Assembly: GCA_963780135.1 (NCBI GenBank)
Contig: CAWAAR010000003.1
Coordinates: 3,348,001-3,412,000 of the forward strand
Direction of reading: 5' to 3'
From: Clostridium_AM sp963780135
Lineage (GTDB): Bacteria; Bacillota; Clostridia; Clostridiales; Clostridiaceae
DNA length: 64,000 bases
This document shows, piece by piece, positions 1 to 8,416 of this stretch (within the stretch, counting starts at the first letter, position 1; the number at the start of each line of letters is the position of its first letter). The translations under genes were made by a program, and so were the position numbers. Below the pieces are notes generated by a model that did not search any database, had not been told where the DNA came from, and saw only the letters and a list, made by a program, of their open reading frames with translations.

Positions 1-1
1 A

Positions 2-376
2 CATTCAATTAATAAGCTGTTTGAAAATTTTCATAACAGTGAGAGATATAAATTCAATTTAGAAATGGAGGATGATATTGAGAAGGAAATGCCTAATATA
101 AAAAGCTGTATTTATAAGACTGTAATGGAAGGCATAACAAATGGGATTAAACATGGAAATGCGGAAGTGTTTAATATTGAAATAATAAAATTTTATGATA
201 ATATTTTATTTAAGGTTAGCAATAATGGAATAGAATGCAGTAATATTAAAAAATCTAATGGAATGCGTGGCATAGAAAAGAGAATAACTGATCTTGGCGG
301 CACAGTTAAATTTTACTGTGAAAAGGGAATTGGATTTACAATTGATGCAAATATACCTACAGGGGGAATGAAATGA
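2..376 (+). CDS. Sensor histidine kinase, C-terminal ATPase part (5' end outside window)
   Basis: The reading frame is open from the window edge, so the N-terminal sensor and dimerisation parts are missing. What remains is an HATPase_c domain. The N-box is seen around EGITNGIKHGNA, followed by a G-box region NGMRGIEKRI and a C-terminal GIGFTIDANIP strand, as in NarX/DegS/LiaS-type kinases. It would phosphorylate the response regulator that follows. Its stop codon overlaps that gene's start (ATGA), so the two are translationally coupled. Signal unknown. Confidence 0.85.
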   Translation, partial: HSINKLFENFHNSERYKFNLEMEDDIEKEMPNIKSCIYKTVMEGITNGIKHGNAEVFNIEIIKFYDNILFKVSNNGIECSNIKKSNGMRGIEKRITDLGGTVKFYCEKGIGFTIDANIPTGGMK

Positions 377-1023
377 TAAAAGTTGTAATAGTTGACGATC
401 AGGAGATTGTAAGAGAAGGTCTTAAGATGATATTGAGCCTTTATGAGGAAATTGAAATCATTGGTGAGGCTTCAAATGGACAAGAACTTTTAAAACTCAT
501 TGAAACTAAAATGCCAGAGGTTGTACTAATGGATATAAGAATGCCTGTTATGAATGGCATTGAAGCTACAAAACTTATGAAAGAAAAATATCCTAATATA
601 AAAATTATAATACTTACTACATTTAATGAAGATGAGTATATATTTGAGGGACTTAAAAATGGAGCAAATGGATATATACTTAAGGATTCGGGTTCAAAAG
701 AAATAATGGCAGCAATCAAAAGTGCCATTGAAGGAGAGATGCTTTTAAATCCCAAGGTAACAGTGAAGGTTATAAATGCCTTAAATTCCATGAAGATTGA
801 CAAAAAAAATCAAAAAGGTGATAGTGAAAAAGAAAAACTTATAAGTACACTTACTCCAAGAGAACTTGAAGTTGCAAAGCATGTTTTGGATGGTAAAACT
901 AATAAGGATATTGCAAAGGATTTGTTTGTTACAGAAGGTACTGTTAAGAATTATGTTTCGAAGATACTAGAAAAACTTGAACTAAATAATAGAGCAGAAC
1001 TAATTGTAATGTTGAATAAATAG
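373..1023 (+). CDS. NarL/FixJ-family response regulator
   Basis: 216 aa, the normal family length. The receiver domain (about 1-120) has the acidic pair D8/D9, phospho-acceptor D54 in LMDIRMP and the conserved lysine in the YILKD segment. The C-terminal LuxR/GerE helix-turn-helix (about 150-214) carries LTPRELEVAKHV and the recognition region TEGTVKNYVSKIL. It is the DNA-binding partner of the upstream kinase, with which it overlaps by 4 nt. The targets are not evident; the broken HD-hydrolase gene starts 20 nt downstream and probably shares the transcript. Confidence 0.92.
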   Translation: MIKVVIVDDQEIVREGLKMILSLYEEIEIIGEASNGQELLKLIETKMPEVVLMDIRMPVMNGIEATKLMKEKYPNIKIIILTTFNEDEYIFEGLKNGANGYILKDSGSKEIMAAIKSAIEGEMLLNPKVTVKVINALNSMKIDKKNQKGDSEKEKLISTLTPRELEVAKHVLDGKTNKDIAKDLFVTEGTVKNYVSKILEKLELNNRAELIVMLNK

Positions 1024-1043
1024 TAGTTAGTGGAGGTGTTAAA

Positions 1044-1508
1044 ATGCTTGAAAAGGCCATAATTATAGCTGTAAATGCACATCAATGACAATTGGACAAG
1101 GCAGGAAAGCCATATATACTGCATCCACTTAGATTAATGTTTTCAAGAAAAAATGAAACTGAGAGAATATGTGCAGTGCTTCATGATGTAGTAGAAGATA
1201 CAGACATTACATTAGAATATTTAAGGAATCAAGGCTTTTCAGAAGAAGTATTAACTGCTTTAGATGCTCTAACAAGGAGAAGCAGCGAAAATTATGATGA
1301 ATTTATAAGTAGAATTCTTAATAATAAGATAGCTTGTTATGTAAAGTTAGCTGATTTGTGTGATAATATGGATTTATCAAGAATTAGAAAACCATCAAAA
1401 CAGGACTATGAAAGAGTAGAAAAATATCGTAAAGCTAAAGATAGAATAATTCATGCTCTTGATGAAACAGGGTATGAAGAAGTTGCCAAGACTAGAAAGA
1501 AACTATAA
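1044..1508 (+). pseudogene. RelA/SpoT-type HD hydrolase (MESH1-like) with in-frame TGA
   Basis: A good ribosome site (GGAGG, 1032-1036) precedes ATG 1044, which opens MLEKAIIIAVNAHQ. The frame then meets TGA at 1086-1088 and continues QLDKAGKPYILHP. Family members have a glycine at this point (AHxGQ), so GGA to TGA is the simplest explanation. Downstream, the metal-site residues are kept: H in PYILHP, HD in LHDVVED and D in KLADLCDN. The alternative start TTG 1092 has no ribosome site and would drop the first helix. Intact homologues hydrolyse (p)ppGpp or related nucleotides. Either a recent nonsense mutation or readthrough (the context is TGAC); I favour a pseudogene. Confidence 0.8.
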
Positions 1509-1563
1509 AAAATTTAATAGTAATGACATTTTTTGTTTTCATAATAAGTAAATACAATGATTG

Positions 1564-1613
1564 TTGGGAACGTAAATAGATTTGAATAAATTCAAATTTA
1601 TTTACGTTCCCAA
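1564..1613. terminator. Long perfect hairpin between convergent genes
   Basis: Arms 1564-1586 and 1591-1613 pair over 23 positions (one G-U) around a 4-nt TAAA loop. No strong T-run follows on either side. It lies between the broken HD gene (+) and the membrane-protein gene (-), so a bidirectional terminator is the simplest reading. The length and perfection would also fit a small MITE-like palindrome. Confidence 0.6.
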
Positions 1614-1726
1614 ATTGTTAGTCGTGCATAGCAAATCACCCTTTGTTTTTTTATTTAAAATACACTTTTGTACATAGTATAGTATTACCACATTGTATGT
1701 TACTATATAACTATAAATTAAAAAAA

Positions 1727-2524
1727 TTATGATTTTAGCATAGTCCATCTTAATGAGTAAACTAGTAACATTGGAGGATTTGAAATTTCCCAATTTATTA
1801 CACCGTTATTATCAAAACTTTTTTCGAACTTATCTAATGCTATACGACTGTCTATAATAGGAAATATTTCAGCCTTTGCTACACCTTCTCTATAACCTTC
1901 TGATATTTTGATTTTTAACTTGAGGTATTTTGTTGGTTCTACAATAGTTGATGATATAACTGAATTGGCTTTATTTTCATTATCTTGCAACTCAAAAGTG
2001 AGGCTTAGGTTTATTACATCACCTTTTTTATAGCTCCTACCAAAATGAACTTCAAATTGCTGAAAGGAGTCTCTTTTAGTTGTCAGTATAATTGAATGAT
2101 CTTTATTAGCACTACTAATTTTAGGTTTATCTCCACCAGTCCAATTATATTTATCATAGTATCTATCAATGCTTTTGCATAACACTTTAAGCTTGATTTG
2201 TTTTTGATATATTATGTGGTGCATGTCTATATATTCATAAAAACATTCTTTTTCTAGAAATATATATTTAAAATCAGTTTTTGTATATACATTGAATATA
2301 GGACTATATTGTTTATATACAAGCAATCCTAATAAACCTACGGTTGATGCAGCAATAATTGCTATTACAATTGCATAAGGTATTAAATATTTCACACTAG
2401 AAACAAGAATATGAGTTGCTAGTCCAGTAATTCCAGTAATCACAATAAAAATCAAATATCTTATTATATCGTAAATTCCTTTGCTGAAAACGCTTTCTAA
2501 TATTCTTTTCATACTCCGCAGCAT
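1727..2524 (-). CDS. Hypothetical membrane protein, two N-terminal TM segments
   Basis: 265 aa, family not recognised. The start ATG 2524 has a GGAGG site just upstream. Two hydrophobic segments (about residues 21-43 and 48-70) are followed by a soluble, beta-rich domain of about 190 residues with no motif I can name, so it is probably a membrane-anchored protein. It is monocistronic and convergent with the upstream HD gene. Confidence 0.65.
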   Translation of the reverse strand: MLRSMKRILESVFSKGIYDIIRYLIFIVITGITGLATHILVSSVKYLIPYAIVIAIIAASTVGLLGLLVYKQYSPIFNVYTKTDFKYIFLEKECFYEYIDMHHIIYQKQIKLKVLCKSIDRYYDKYNWTGGDKPKISSANKDHSIILTTKRDSFQQFEVHFGRSYKKGDVINLSLTFELQDNENKANSVISSTIVEPTKYLKLKIKISEGYREGVAKAEIFPIIDSRIALDKFEKSFDNNGVINWEISNPPMLLVYSLRWTMLKS

Positions 2525-3059
2525 TTTATAACCTCCGGAATTATATAGCTTTTACCATATAATATTCTCATTATTTCTTAAATATACCATTATGATACAG
2601 GAGATATGCTTTTTTTTTATTATAATTTGATATTTTCTTCTTATAAAAAATTTTCTGTTAAGATTGGATTTGCAAAAGGTTAAATTATTTTAAACCATTG
2701 GTAATATTTTATATTTATTAAGGCGATTGTAACAAGTGTGAATTTATAAATACATAATAGATGACGGTCATATTTGTTCAATACTAAATTTATCTATTGT
2801 TATTTGAATATTGTTAATTGTTATTCTTCTATATTTAAAGTTTTTAAAGCTAGGAGTAGAAATATATAGATAAAGAAAGAAATTTAAAGTTAATTTTTAT
2901 ATACAGCATATCTATATCTAAAAAATATCGTATGTCCACTTAAACACCATTTGCAGTGTTATTAACCTTATAATACAATATTTACATATACTACAAGAGT
3001 TAATAAAAAACCTTTTAAAAAGTTATAAAATACTTTATAAATGAATCAATATAAAAACC
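2525..3059. other. Intergenic, no gene seen
   Basis: Very AT-rich stretch upstream of the minus-strand membrane-protein gene. No ORF with a ribosome site, RNA gene or clear promoter was found. The folded repeat element follows directly. Confidence 0.5.
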
Positions 3060-3262
3060 AAATTTATCCCATCGCTACCATTGCTAATACCCCCATCGCA
3101 CTCTGTGAAAGCGACTATAACCAAATCATAGATTTGGGATATCTGCTTTTCTTCAAAGTGGGGGATAGCTACTCTACGCGCATGGATAGGTTCTTCTAAG
3201 ACTCAGATTACGATCGTCCTTACAGGCAAACTCCACCTGAGTCTAAGAATCATTTGATTATA
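3060..3262 (+). repeat. Dispersed folded repeat element, copy A
   Basis: About 200 bp, more GC-rich than its surroundings and non-coding. It pairs at several levels. GCTA plus a CCCCCA arm near 3080-3095 matches TGGGGGATAGC near 3160. An internal hairpin is built on AACCAAATC/GATTTGGG. A 3' hairpin GACTCAG/CTGAGTC is flanked by TTCTTCTAA and CTAAGAATC. A second copy lies at 62215-62370 and a truncated inverted copy at 33078-33180. The family is not identified; it could be a non-autonomous mobile element or a structured RNA of one. Confidence 0.7.
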
Positions 3263-3408
3263 TTACATAAAGAAGCTAGTTTAATAAGTTTGAAAGTGAT
3301 TAATGAAACTAATTTTCATTAAAAAGGATGTATTAAATTTTTTAAAGTTATAAGGTATAATTACCATTAATTATTTTTCAATAATATAAATTTAGGAGGA
3401 GATTTAAA

Positions 3409-3621
3409 ATGGAAAAGAAACAGTATGTATGTCCAAAATGCGGTGGCATGGAATATGAATCTGATCAATTTCAAGCAACAGGGGGCAATTTTGCAAAGAT
3501 ATTTGACGTGCAGAACAAGAAATTTACTACTGTAAGTTGCAGAATGTGTGGGTATACAGAATTGTACAAAACAGAGTCTTCAACTGGATGGAATGTTTTA
3601 GATTTCCTTATAGGGAACTAG
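3409..3621 (+). CDS. Small Zn-ribbon protein, predicted nucleic-acid binding
   Basis: 70 aa with two CxxC knuckles, C8/C11 (CPKCGG) and C44/C47 (CRMCGY), which form one zinc ribbon. This resembles the COG3478-type predicted nucleic-acid-binding Zn-ribbon proteins. An AGGAGG site lies upstream of ATG 3409. Single gene followed by a strong terminator. The cellular role is unknown. Confidence 0.8.
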   Translation: MEKKQYVCPKCGGMEYESDQFQATGGNFAKIFDVQNKKFTTVSCRMCGYTELYKTESSTGWNVLDFLIGN

Positions 3622-3639
3622 TAGATTAGAAAGTAAATG

Positions 3640-3719
3640 GACTGGGGCTGTTGCATCAAGAATAAATACTACAACATATTGTATGTAAATTTCTTAGTGC
3701 CACAGGCCCCAGTCTTTTT
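3640..3719 (+). terminator. Terminator embedded in a MITE-like palindrome
   Basis: Arms at 3640-3655 and 3698-3714 (GACTGGGGCTGT against ACAGGCCCCAGTC) end in a T-run, so this is a rho-independent terminator for the Zn-ribbon gene. The interior and the phrase ATTGTATGTAAATTTCTTAG also occur in the palindrome at 58443-58552, so both belong to one repeat family. Confidence 0.8.
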
Positions 3720-3887
3720 AACATGTAGGTATGTTTTTAAACAGTTGACAATTAACCGTTCATTGTCAAAATTCAACTTTTAATAAATTATCTATAAAAG
3801 TTTACAGAAATGAATAAAGTGATTTTTATTTTTTACTAAATGTTATATAATATTAGCATAATATATATGAGGGAGGGGTATCCCTGT

Positions 3888-4349
3888 ATGAAAAACATAC
3901 TAACACAGGAAAATATTAATAAATTGAAAGAAGAATTAGACTATAGGATGACCGTAAAAAGAGCTGAAATAGCAAAGGAAAAATTAGTGGCAGCTGCACA
4001 TGGTGATAGGTCAGAAAATGCAGAATATAAGGAAGCTTGTGCAAACTATAGAGAAAATGATAATAGAATTCAATACTTATTAACTATGATTTCAACTGCA
4101 ACTGTAATAGATGATAAAAATCTAGATAAATCAATACTTTGGATTAATAGTAAATTTAGAATTAAGTTTATAGAGGATGAATTTGAAGCAAATGCATCAT
4201 TAGTAACTACTATAGATTCAGATCCGGAAAATATGCTCATAAGTATAGAATCAGATTTAGGAAAAGCATTAATAGGCAAAAAAGCTGGAGATATAGTTGA
4301 AGTTAATGCTCCAGGTGAAAAATATACAGTAGAAATATTAAATATTTAA
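3888..4349 (+). CDS. GreA/GreB-family transcription elongation factor
   Basis: 153 aa. ATG 3888 is chosen because GGGAGGGG lies 9 nt upstream; an earlier in-frame ATG at 3840 has no such site. The N-terminal antiparallel coiled coil (about 8-75) carries the tip signature HGDRSENAEY. Its acidic residues normally enter the RNA polymerase secondary channel to stimulate cleavage of backtracked RNA. The C-terminal FKBP-like domain (about 85-153) is recognisable (GKKAGDIVEV). It is more divergent than a housekeeping GreA, so it may be a second paralogue. Confidence 0.85.
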   Translation: MKNILTQENINKLKEELDYRMTVKRAEIAKEKLVAAAHGDRSENAEYKEACANYRENDNRIQYLLTMISTATVIDDKNLDKSILWINSKFRIKFIEDEFEANASLVTTIDSDPENMLISIESDLGKALIGKKAGDIVEVNAPGEKYTVEILNI

Positions 4350-4352
4350 ATA

Positions 4353-4390
4353 AAAAAGAACCGACTTTTAAGATAGTTGGTTCTTTTTGT
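4353..4390 (+). terminator. Rho-independent terminator
   Basis: Hairpin AAGAACCGACT / AGTTGGTTCTT followed by a T-run, directly after the GreA-like gene. Confidence 0.85.
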
Positions 4391-4579
4391 TTTTAGAATA
4401 TTAATTAGGAAAATGGGTAGTTGATACAACGCAAATTAACTTTAAATTGCAATTAAAATGTAACTAAAATGTAACATTAGCAATATATACTATAGTTAAA
4501 TTAAGGTTAGACAAATTGTGAACTTTCAAAGCAAATTTATATTAAATAACTACAAAAATGAACGTAAGGGGGATTCAAA

Positions 4580-6280
4580 ATGAATTTTTTTAAAAACTTA
4601 AAACTTGTACATAAAATTAGTATACTTTCTATTAGTTCTTTTCTTTTTCTTTTACTACTAGGTACTGCTTCAATACTACAAGTGTCAAAGGTTAATTATG
4701 GAATTAAGGAGCTAAGTGAATCAAGATTGGCACCAATTGTAGAATTAGAAAAAGTGAAATCTAATGTTGAGTATATTAGAACTAAATCTAGTTCATTAAT
4801 GGATGCAACTGATGATAATACAAGAACGACTGTAAAAGCTGATCTTACAACTCATATAGCAGCTGTAGATAAAGCTTTAGAAAAATATAAAAGTGATAAT
4901 GAGTATAAAACTTTACTTGATAACTATAGTAAATTCATATCGGCTGAAGAAGCCTTTGTAAAAATAGCTGAGGCTAAGAATAATAAAAACCAAGGTCCAC
5001 CTACTGAAGCAATTAATCTTGATAAAACAAAAATTTCTCTTGTAGCATCTTTTGATGAAATTATAAATAAAGATGTTGCATCAGCAAAGTCTACTTATGA
5101 AACAAGCAAAAGTGTTTTTGGTAGTACACTTATGATAATAATATTACTTGTAGCCATATCTTTAATTATAACAGTAATTTTATCTATAATTATAATTAAA
5201 GAAACTGTTATTCCAATTAAAAAGGTTACTGAAAAATTAAAAGAAATTTCTAATAGTAATGGTGATTTAACTCAGAGAATAGGCTATGAAAGCAAAGATG
5301 AAATAGGAGAGCTCAGTTTAAGTTTTGATACGTTTATTGACAAGCTAAATACAATTATTAAAGAAATATCTGGTTCTGCAAATACTATTTCAATTTCCAG
5401 TGAAGAGCTAAGTATAGCAACAAAAACTAATGCAGAGTCTCTTGATGCTATATCAAGTACTGTTGAAGAAATAGCAGCTAGTACTTCTGATGGAGCAGCT
5501 GTAGCAGAAGAAACTTCATCACACCTTGCAGAGGTATCAAGATTTACTGAAGCAACAGCGCTAGCAACTGGAAAGACTAGAAGTAATAGTAAAAGGGCGA
5601 AAGCAGCAGCAGAAGATGGTTCAGTTAAAATATCTGAAATTGTTTCTTCTATAACAGATATAGCAAGTTCTTCTAAACAAGTATCACTTATGATAAATGA
5701 ATTAGATATTTCTTCAAGAAAGATAGGGGATATTATTCAGATTATAACAGGCATATCAGAGCAGACCAATATGTTAGCCTTAAATGCATCAATAGAAGCA
5801 GCTCGTGCTGGAGAAGCTGGTAGAGGTTTTACAGTAGTTGCTGATGAAATTAGAAAGCTTGCAGATAAAAGTAATTCTGCAGCGGAGCAAATATCAGAAT
5901 TAATAAAAGAGAATCAATTGAAATCTGTTTCAGCTGTAAATTCAGTTAATCAAGTTGAGGAAAAAGTATCTATTGGAGTAAACAAAGCTTCTGAAGTTGG
6001 AGAAATTATGCAAAATATAATTGAAAATACACAAGAGATTGTAATTGAGATAGAAGAAATTGACAAATCTACAGAAACTCAAGTTGAAAGTACCAGGGAA
6101 ATTGAGAAAGCTATAAATACTATAGCTGATAATGCAAGTGAAATAGCAGCTGGCACTGAAAACATAAGTTCAAGTATTGAGGAACAATTAGGAACTATGA
6201 ATGAAGTTGAAAAGACTACAGAAAGTTTATCAGAAATGGCAAAAAAATTGAGAGAACTAGTTTCTGGATTTAGAGTATAA
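4580..6280 (+). CDS. Methyl-accepting chemotaxis protein
   Basis: 566 aa with a GGGGG site before ATG 4580. Order: TM1 (about 12-34), an extracellular four-helix-type ligand region (35-180), TM2 (about 183-208), HAMP (about 209-262), then the cytoplasmic signalling coiled coil. The hairpin tip (about 388-425) contains ISEQTNMLALNASIEAARAG, the contact site for CheA/CheW. The periplasmic-type sensor domain is small and its ligand cannot be predicted. No other chemotaxis gene is nearby. Confidence 0.93.
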   Translation: MNFFKNLKLVHKISILSISSFLFLLLLGTASILQVSKVNYGIKELSESRLAPIVELEKVKSNVEYIRTKSSSLMDATDDNTRTTVKADLTTHIAAVDKALEKYKSDNEYKTLLDNYSKFISAEEAFVKIAEAKNNKNQGPPTEAINLDKTKISLVASFDEIINKDVASAKSTYETSKSVFGSTLMIIILLVAISLIITVILSIIIIKETVIPIKKVTEKLKEISNSNGDLTQRIGYESKDEIGELSLSFDTFIDKLNTIIKEISGSANTISISSEELSIATKTNAESLDAISSTVEEIAASTSDGAAVAEETSSHLAEVSRFTEATALATGKTRSNSKRAKAAAEDGSVKISEIVSSITDIASSSKQVSLMINELDISSRKIGDIIQIITGISEQTNMLALNASIEAARAGEAGRGFTVVADEIRKLADKSNSAAEQISELIKENQLKSVSAVNSVNQVEEKVSIGVNKASEVGEIMQNIIENTQEIVIEIEEIDKSTETQVESTREIEKAINTIADNASEIAAGTENISSSIEEQLGTMNEVEKTTESLSEMAKKLRELVSGFRV

Positions 6281-6284
6281 AACA

Positions 6285-6341
6285 TTTGAATAGAACAAAA
6301 GAAGCAGTTATTAAAAAACTGGTTATTTTGTTCTATTCAAA
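6285..6341 (+). terminator. Hairpin after chemoreceptor gene
   Basis: A 16-bp perfect inverted repeat (6285-6300 with 6326-6341), with a smaller inner CAGTT/AACTG stem. Only a weak T-rich stretch follows, so termination is likely but not certain. Confidence 0.6.
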
Positions 6342-6628
6342 CTTTATTCTCTAGAATTGATAAGTTAGTATACAATTAAAATATTATGTTAAGTAAAATT
6401 AAAAGTAAACAATTTCAAAAACAATTCTCACAAAAAAATCAAACCTCTATAAAATTAAAAATTAAACTATAACCCATATTGTAAATATGGAAAATCTAAA
6501 AAACTATAAGGTTATACTTACTATATTAAAAATAATACTGGAATTTTAACTATTAATGTGTATAATTAGAATGTAAAACCAATTTACAAAATAAATAGCA
6601 GCTTGTAAGGCAGAAAGGATTGATTAAA

Positions 6629-7123
6629 TTGGCAAAAAAGAATAAATGGACAATACAGGTGGATGGAGTAGAGCATACTGTAGAATACAAAAAGGGTTTT
6701 AAGTGTAAAATGGTTGTTGATGGTAATGAAACAATATTAAAAAGTAAAAACCCATTTGTAATTATTATTGATGAACCTATTCAATTGGAAAGCAAGGAGG
6801 TTAATCTGGTAGTAACAGGAATGAAAGCAGACCTTGCAGTGGATGGGTTTTTTTTAGGTTCCCAAAAGAAATATGTACCTATTGATGATTTGCCTAAATG
6901 GACATGGTTATTTGTAGGAGCATGTATGCTTCCACTTATAGTATTTATTGGAGGAGTATTCAATGTAATATTTGGTATTTTCGGATCTTTACTTTGTTTA
7001 AGTAACGTAATGGCAGAAAATCGTTCTAAAACATTAAAAATTATTTTAAATGTTATTATAGTGATTTGCGTGTGGTTAGCAGATGTGAAAATGATGCATA
7101 TGGTAGCATCAGCACTGCGTTAA
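6629..7123 (+). CDS. Hypothetical small membrane protein
   Basis: About 164 aa. TTG 6629 is preferred over TTG 6620 because AAAGGA (6613-6618) is then properly spaced. The N-terminal 90 residues look like a short beta-rich domain (WTIQVDGVEHTVEY). They are followed by hydrophobic segments at about 93-115, 117-130 and 140-160. No named family is recognised; similar small domains occur in other Firmicute membrane proteins. A terminator follows. Confidence 0.65.
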   Translation: MAKKNKWTIQVDGVEHTVEYKKGFKCKMVVDGNETILKSKNPFVIIIDEPIQLESKEVNLVVTGMKADLAVDGFFLGSQKKYVPIDDLPKWTWLFVGACMLPLIVFIGGVFNVIFGIFGSLLCLSNVMAENRSKTLKIILNVIIVICVWLADVKMMHMVASALR

Positions 7124-7159
7124 AACATATACTTAATAGAGAACTCATAAAGTTATTTT

Positions 7160-7209
7160 AAAAAAGCTATGAAATTATAGATGTAATATCTTAATTTCAT
7201 AGTTTTTTA
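7160..7209 (+). terminator. Rho-independent terminator
   Basis: Stem of about 17 bp (AAGCTATGAAATTA with TAATTTCATAGTT) ending in a T-run, after the small membrane-protein gene. Confidence 0.8.
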
Positions 7210-7255
7210 AGTTAGTCTATGTGATTGTATTTAAATGTATTATGCAGGTGTTAAA

Positions 7256-7333
7256 ATGTATAAAATACTGATTGTAGAAGCTGAAATTCATATTAACAAA
7301 TTTGATTTTTTTTGTTTCGTTTATCTTTTATAA
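7256..7333 (+). pseudogene. N-terminal scrap of a response regulator
   Basis: ATG 7256 sits behind a GCAGGTG site and starts MYKILIVEAEIHI. This closely resembles the first strand of receiver domains (MYKILIVEDE), with the second acidic residue changed. After about 14 residues the similarity stops and the frame ends at 7333. It overlaps the 3' end of the last germination gene on the other strand, as if the receptor cluster replaced the rest of the regulator. Short, so tentative. Confidence 0.4.
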
Positions 7334-8393
7334 ATATCAATAAAGCAATAATTAATGTATACACAATATTAAATAAAGTGACTTTAGAAATAATTTTGTC
7401 AATTAGAGCTCTTCTTTGAACTTCATTCCCAACTTTTAAGCATATGTAAATTATCAAGGGAAAAGTAAAATAGTAAATCCTTTGCTTATCTTTTACTTTT
7501 ATCACATTTGTTAAAACAACAGTAAATGCATAATATTCATTTGCTATAAGCTTAAATATGACTATACTCCATAAAAATAAAAATAGTAATCGAAAACTGT
7601 TTAGTATTGGTAAATTTGCTCCTTCTGTTACCAATAAAACTGGCCATAATGCTTTAAAAGTAACTTTGTATCCTAAATAATATATACATATAAACGTTAC
7701 CCAGATATAAATACCAATAGAAATAAAAGCAGCTTTTAAAACTATACCTTTAATTTTATTTTTATTTTTTATAATAGGATAAAGTAAAAATATTGCTTCC
7801 ATTCCTCCATAAGCATAAGCAGATTTCATACTCCCTTTTAAGATATTTTTATATCCTGATCCTAATATTGGAAGTATATTTAGATAATTTCCATATCTCA
7901 GTGCTATTATTAGTGTCAATGCTAAAATAATTGAAGAATATAAAGCAGTCTTATTAATCCTTGCTAATACCTTTATTCCTTTATAGTTTAAATAAAAAAC
8001 TAATAATACTGTTGGAATAAAAATCTTTATTGGTGTTAAAAAAGGTGATGTGTATACCCTAAAAACATTACTTAATCCAGTAATAACAAGTATTACATAT
8101 ATACCAAAATTGAACATGAATAAAATATTACATATTGTTCCGAGTATCCTTCCTAAATATTTTTTACCTAAAATTAAAATATTCTCATTGGGATGCTTTT
8201 TCACATAATAGATAGATAATAGAGCTAGAATAAGGGGATGTAGACCACCTAGAATTACAGCTATCCATCCATCTTGCTTTGCATCTTGTGCCACTGCATT
8301 GGGTAGTGCTAAAATACCTACCCCTGTTATAAATCCTACTAATATTGAGATACAATCAAAATCTTCTAGCAAGTTATTTTTTATTTTATCCAT
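7293..8393 (-). CDS. gerAB: Spore germination permease, GerAB family (B3)
   Basis: 366 aa, the family length, with about ten hydrophobic segments of the APC-like spore-permease fold. The opening helix has FITGVGILALPNAVAQDAKQ and DGWIAVILGG, a hallmark of GerAB proteins. It acts in the spore inner membrane as the germinant-binding subunit with GerAA and GerAC. It is the last gene of the A-B-C-B-C-C-B cluster, 23 nt after the third C gene. Expression is expected in the forespore, though no sigma-G promoter could be pinned down. Confidence 0.92.
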   Translation of the reverse strand: MDKIKNNLLEDFDCISILVGFITGVGILALPNAVAQDAKQDGWIAVILGGLHPLILALLSIYYVKKHPNENILILGKKYLGRILGTICNILFMFNFGIYVILVITGLSNVFRVYTSPFLTPIKIFIPTVLLVFYLNYKGIKVLARINKTALYSSIILALTLIIALRYGNYLNILPILGSGYKNILKGSMKSAYAYGGMEAIFLLYPIIKNKNKIKGIVLKAAFISIGIYIWVTFICIYYLGYKVTFKALWPVLLVTEGANLPILNSFRLLFLFLWSIVIFKLIANEYYAFTVVLTNVIKVKDKQRIYYFTFPLIIYICLKVGNEVQRRALIDKIISKVTLFNIVYTLIIALLIFIKDKRNKKNQIC

Positions 8394-8416
8394 TTGCTTT
8401 TACGCTCCATGTAAAT

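Noticed and set aside
441..803. 120-aa minus-strand ORF
   Set aside because: Antisense shadow of the response-regulator gene.
1086..1088. TGA as selenocysteine codon
   Set aside because: The position is a conserved glycine in the family and no SECIS-like hairpin was recognised directly downstream.
3060..3262. Calling the folded repeat a known ncRNA class (HEARO, group I or group II intron part)
   Set aside because: Size and multistem fold are suggestive, but I could not match conserved core sequences of any of these classes.
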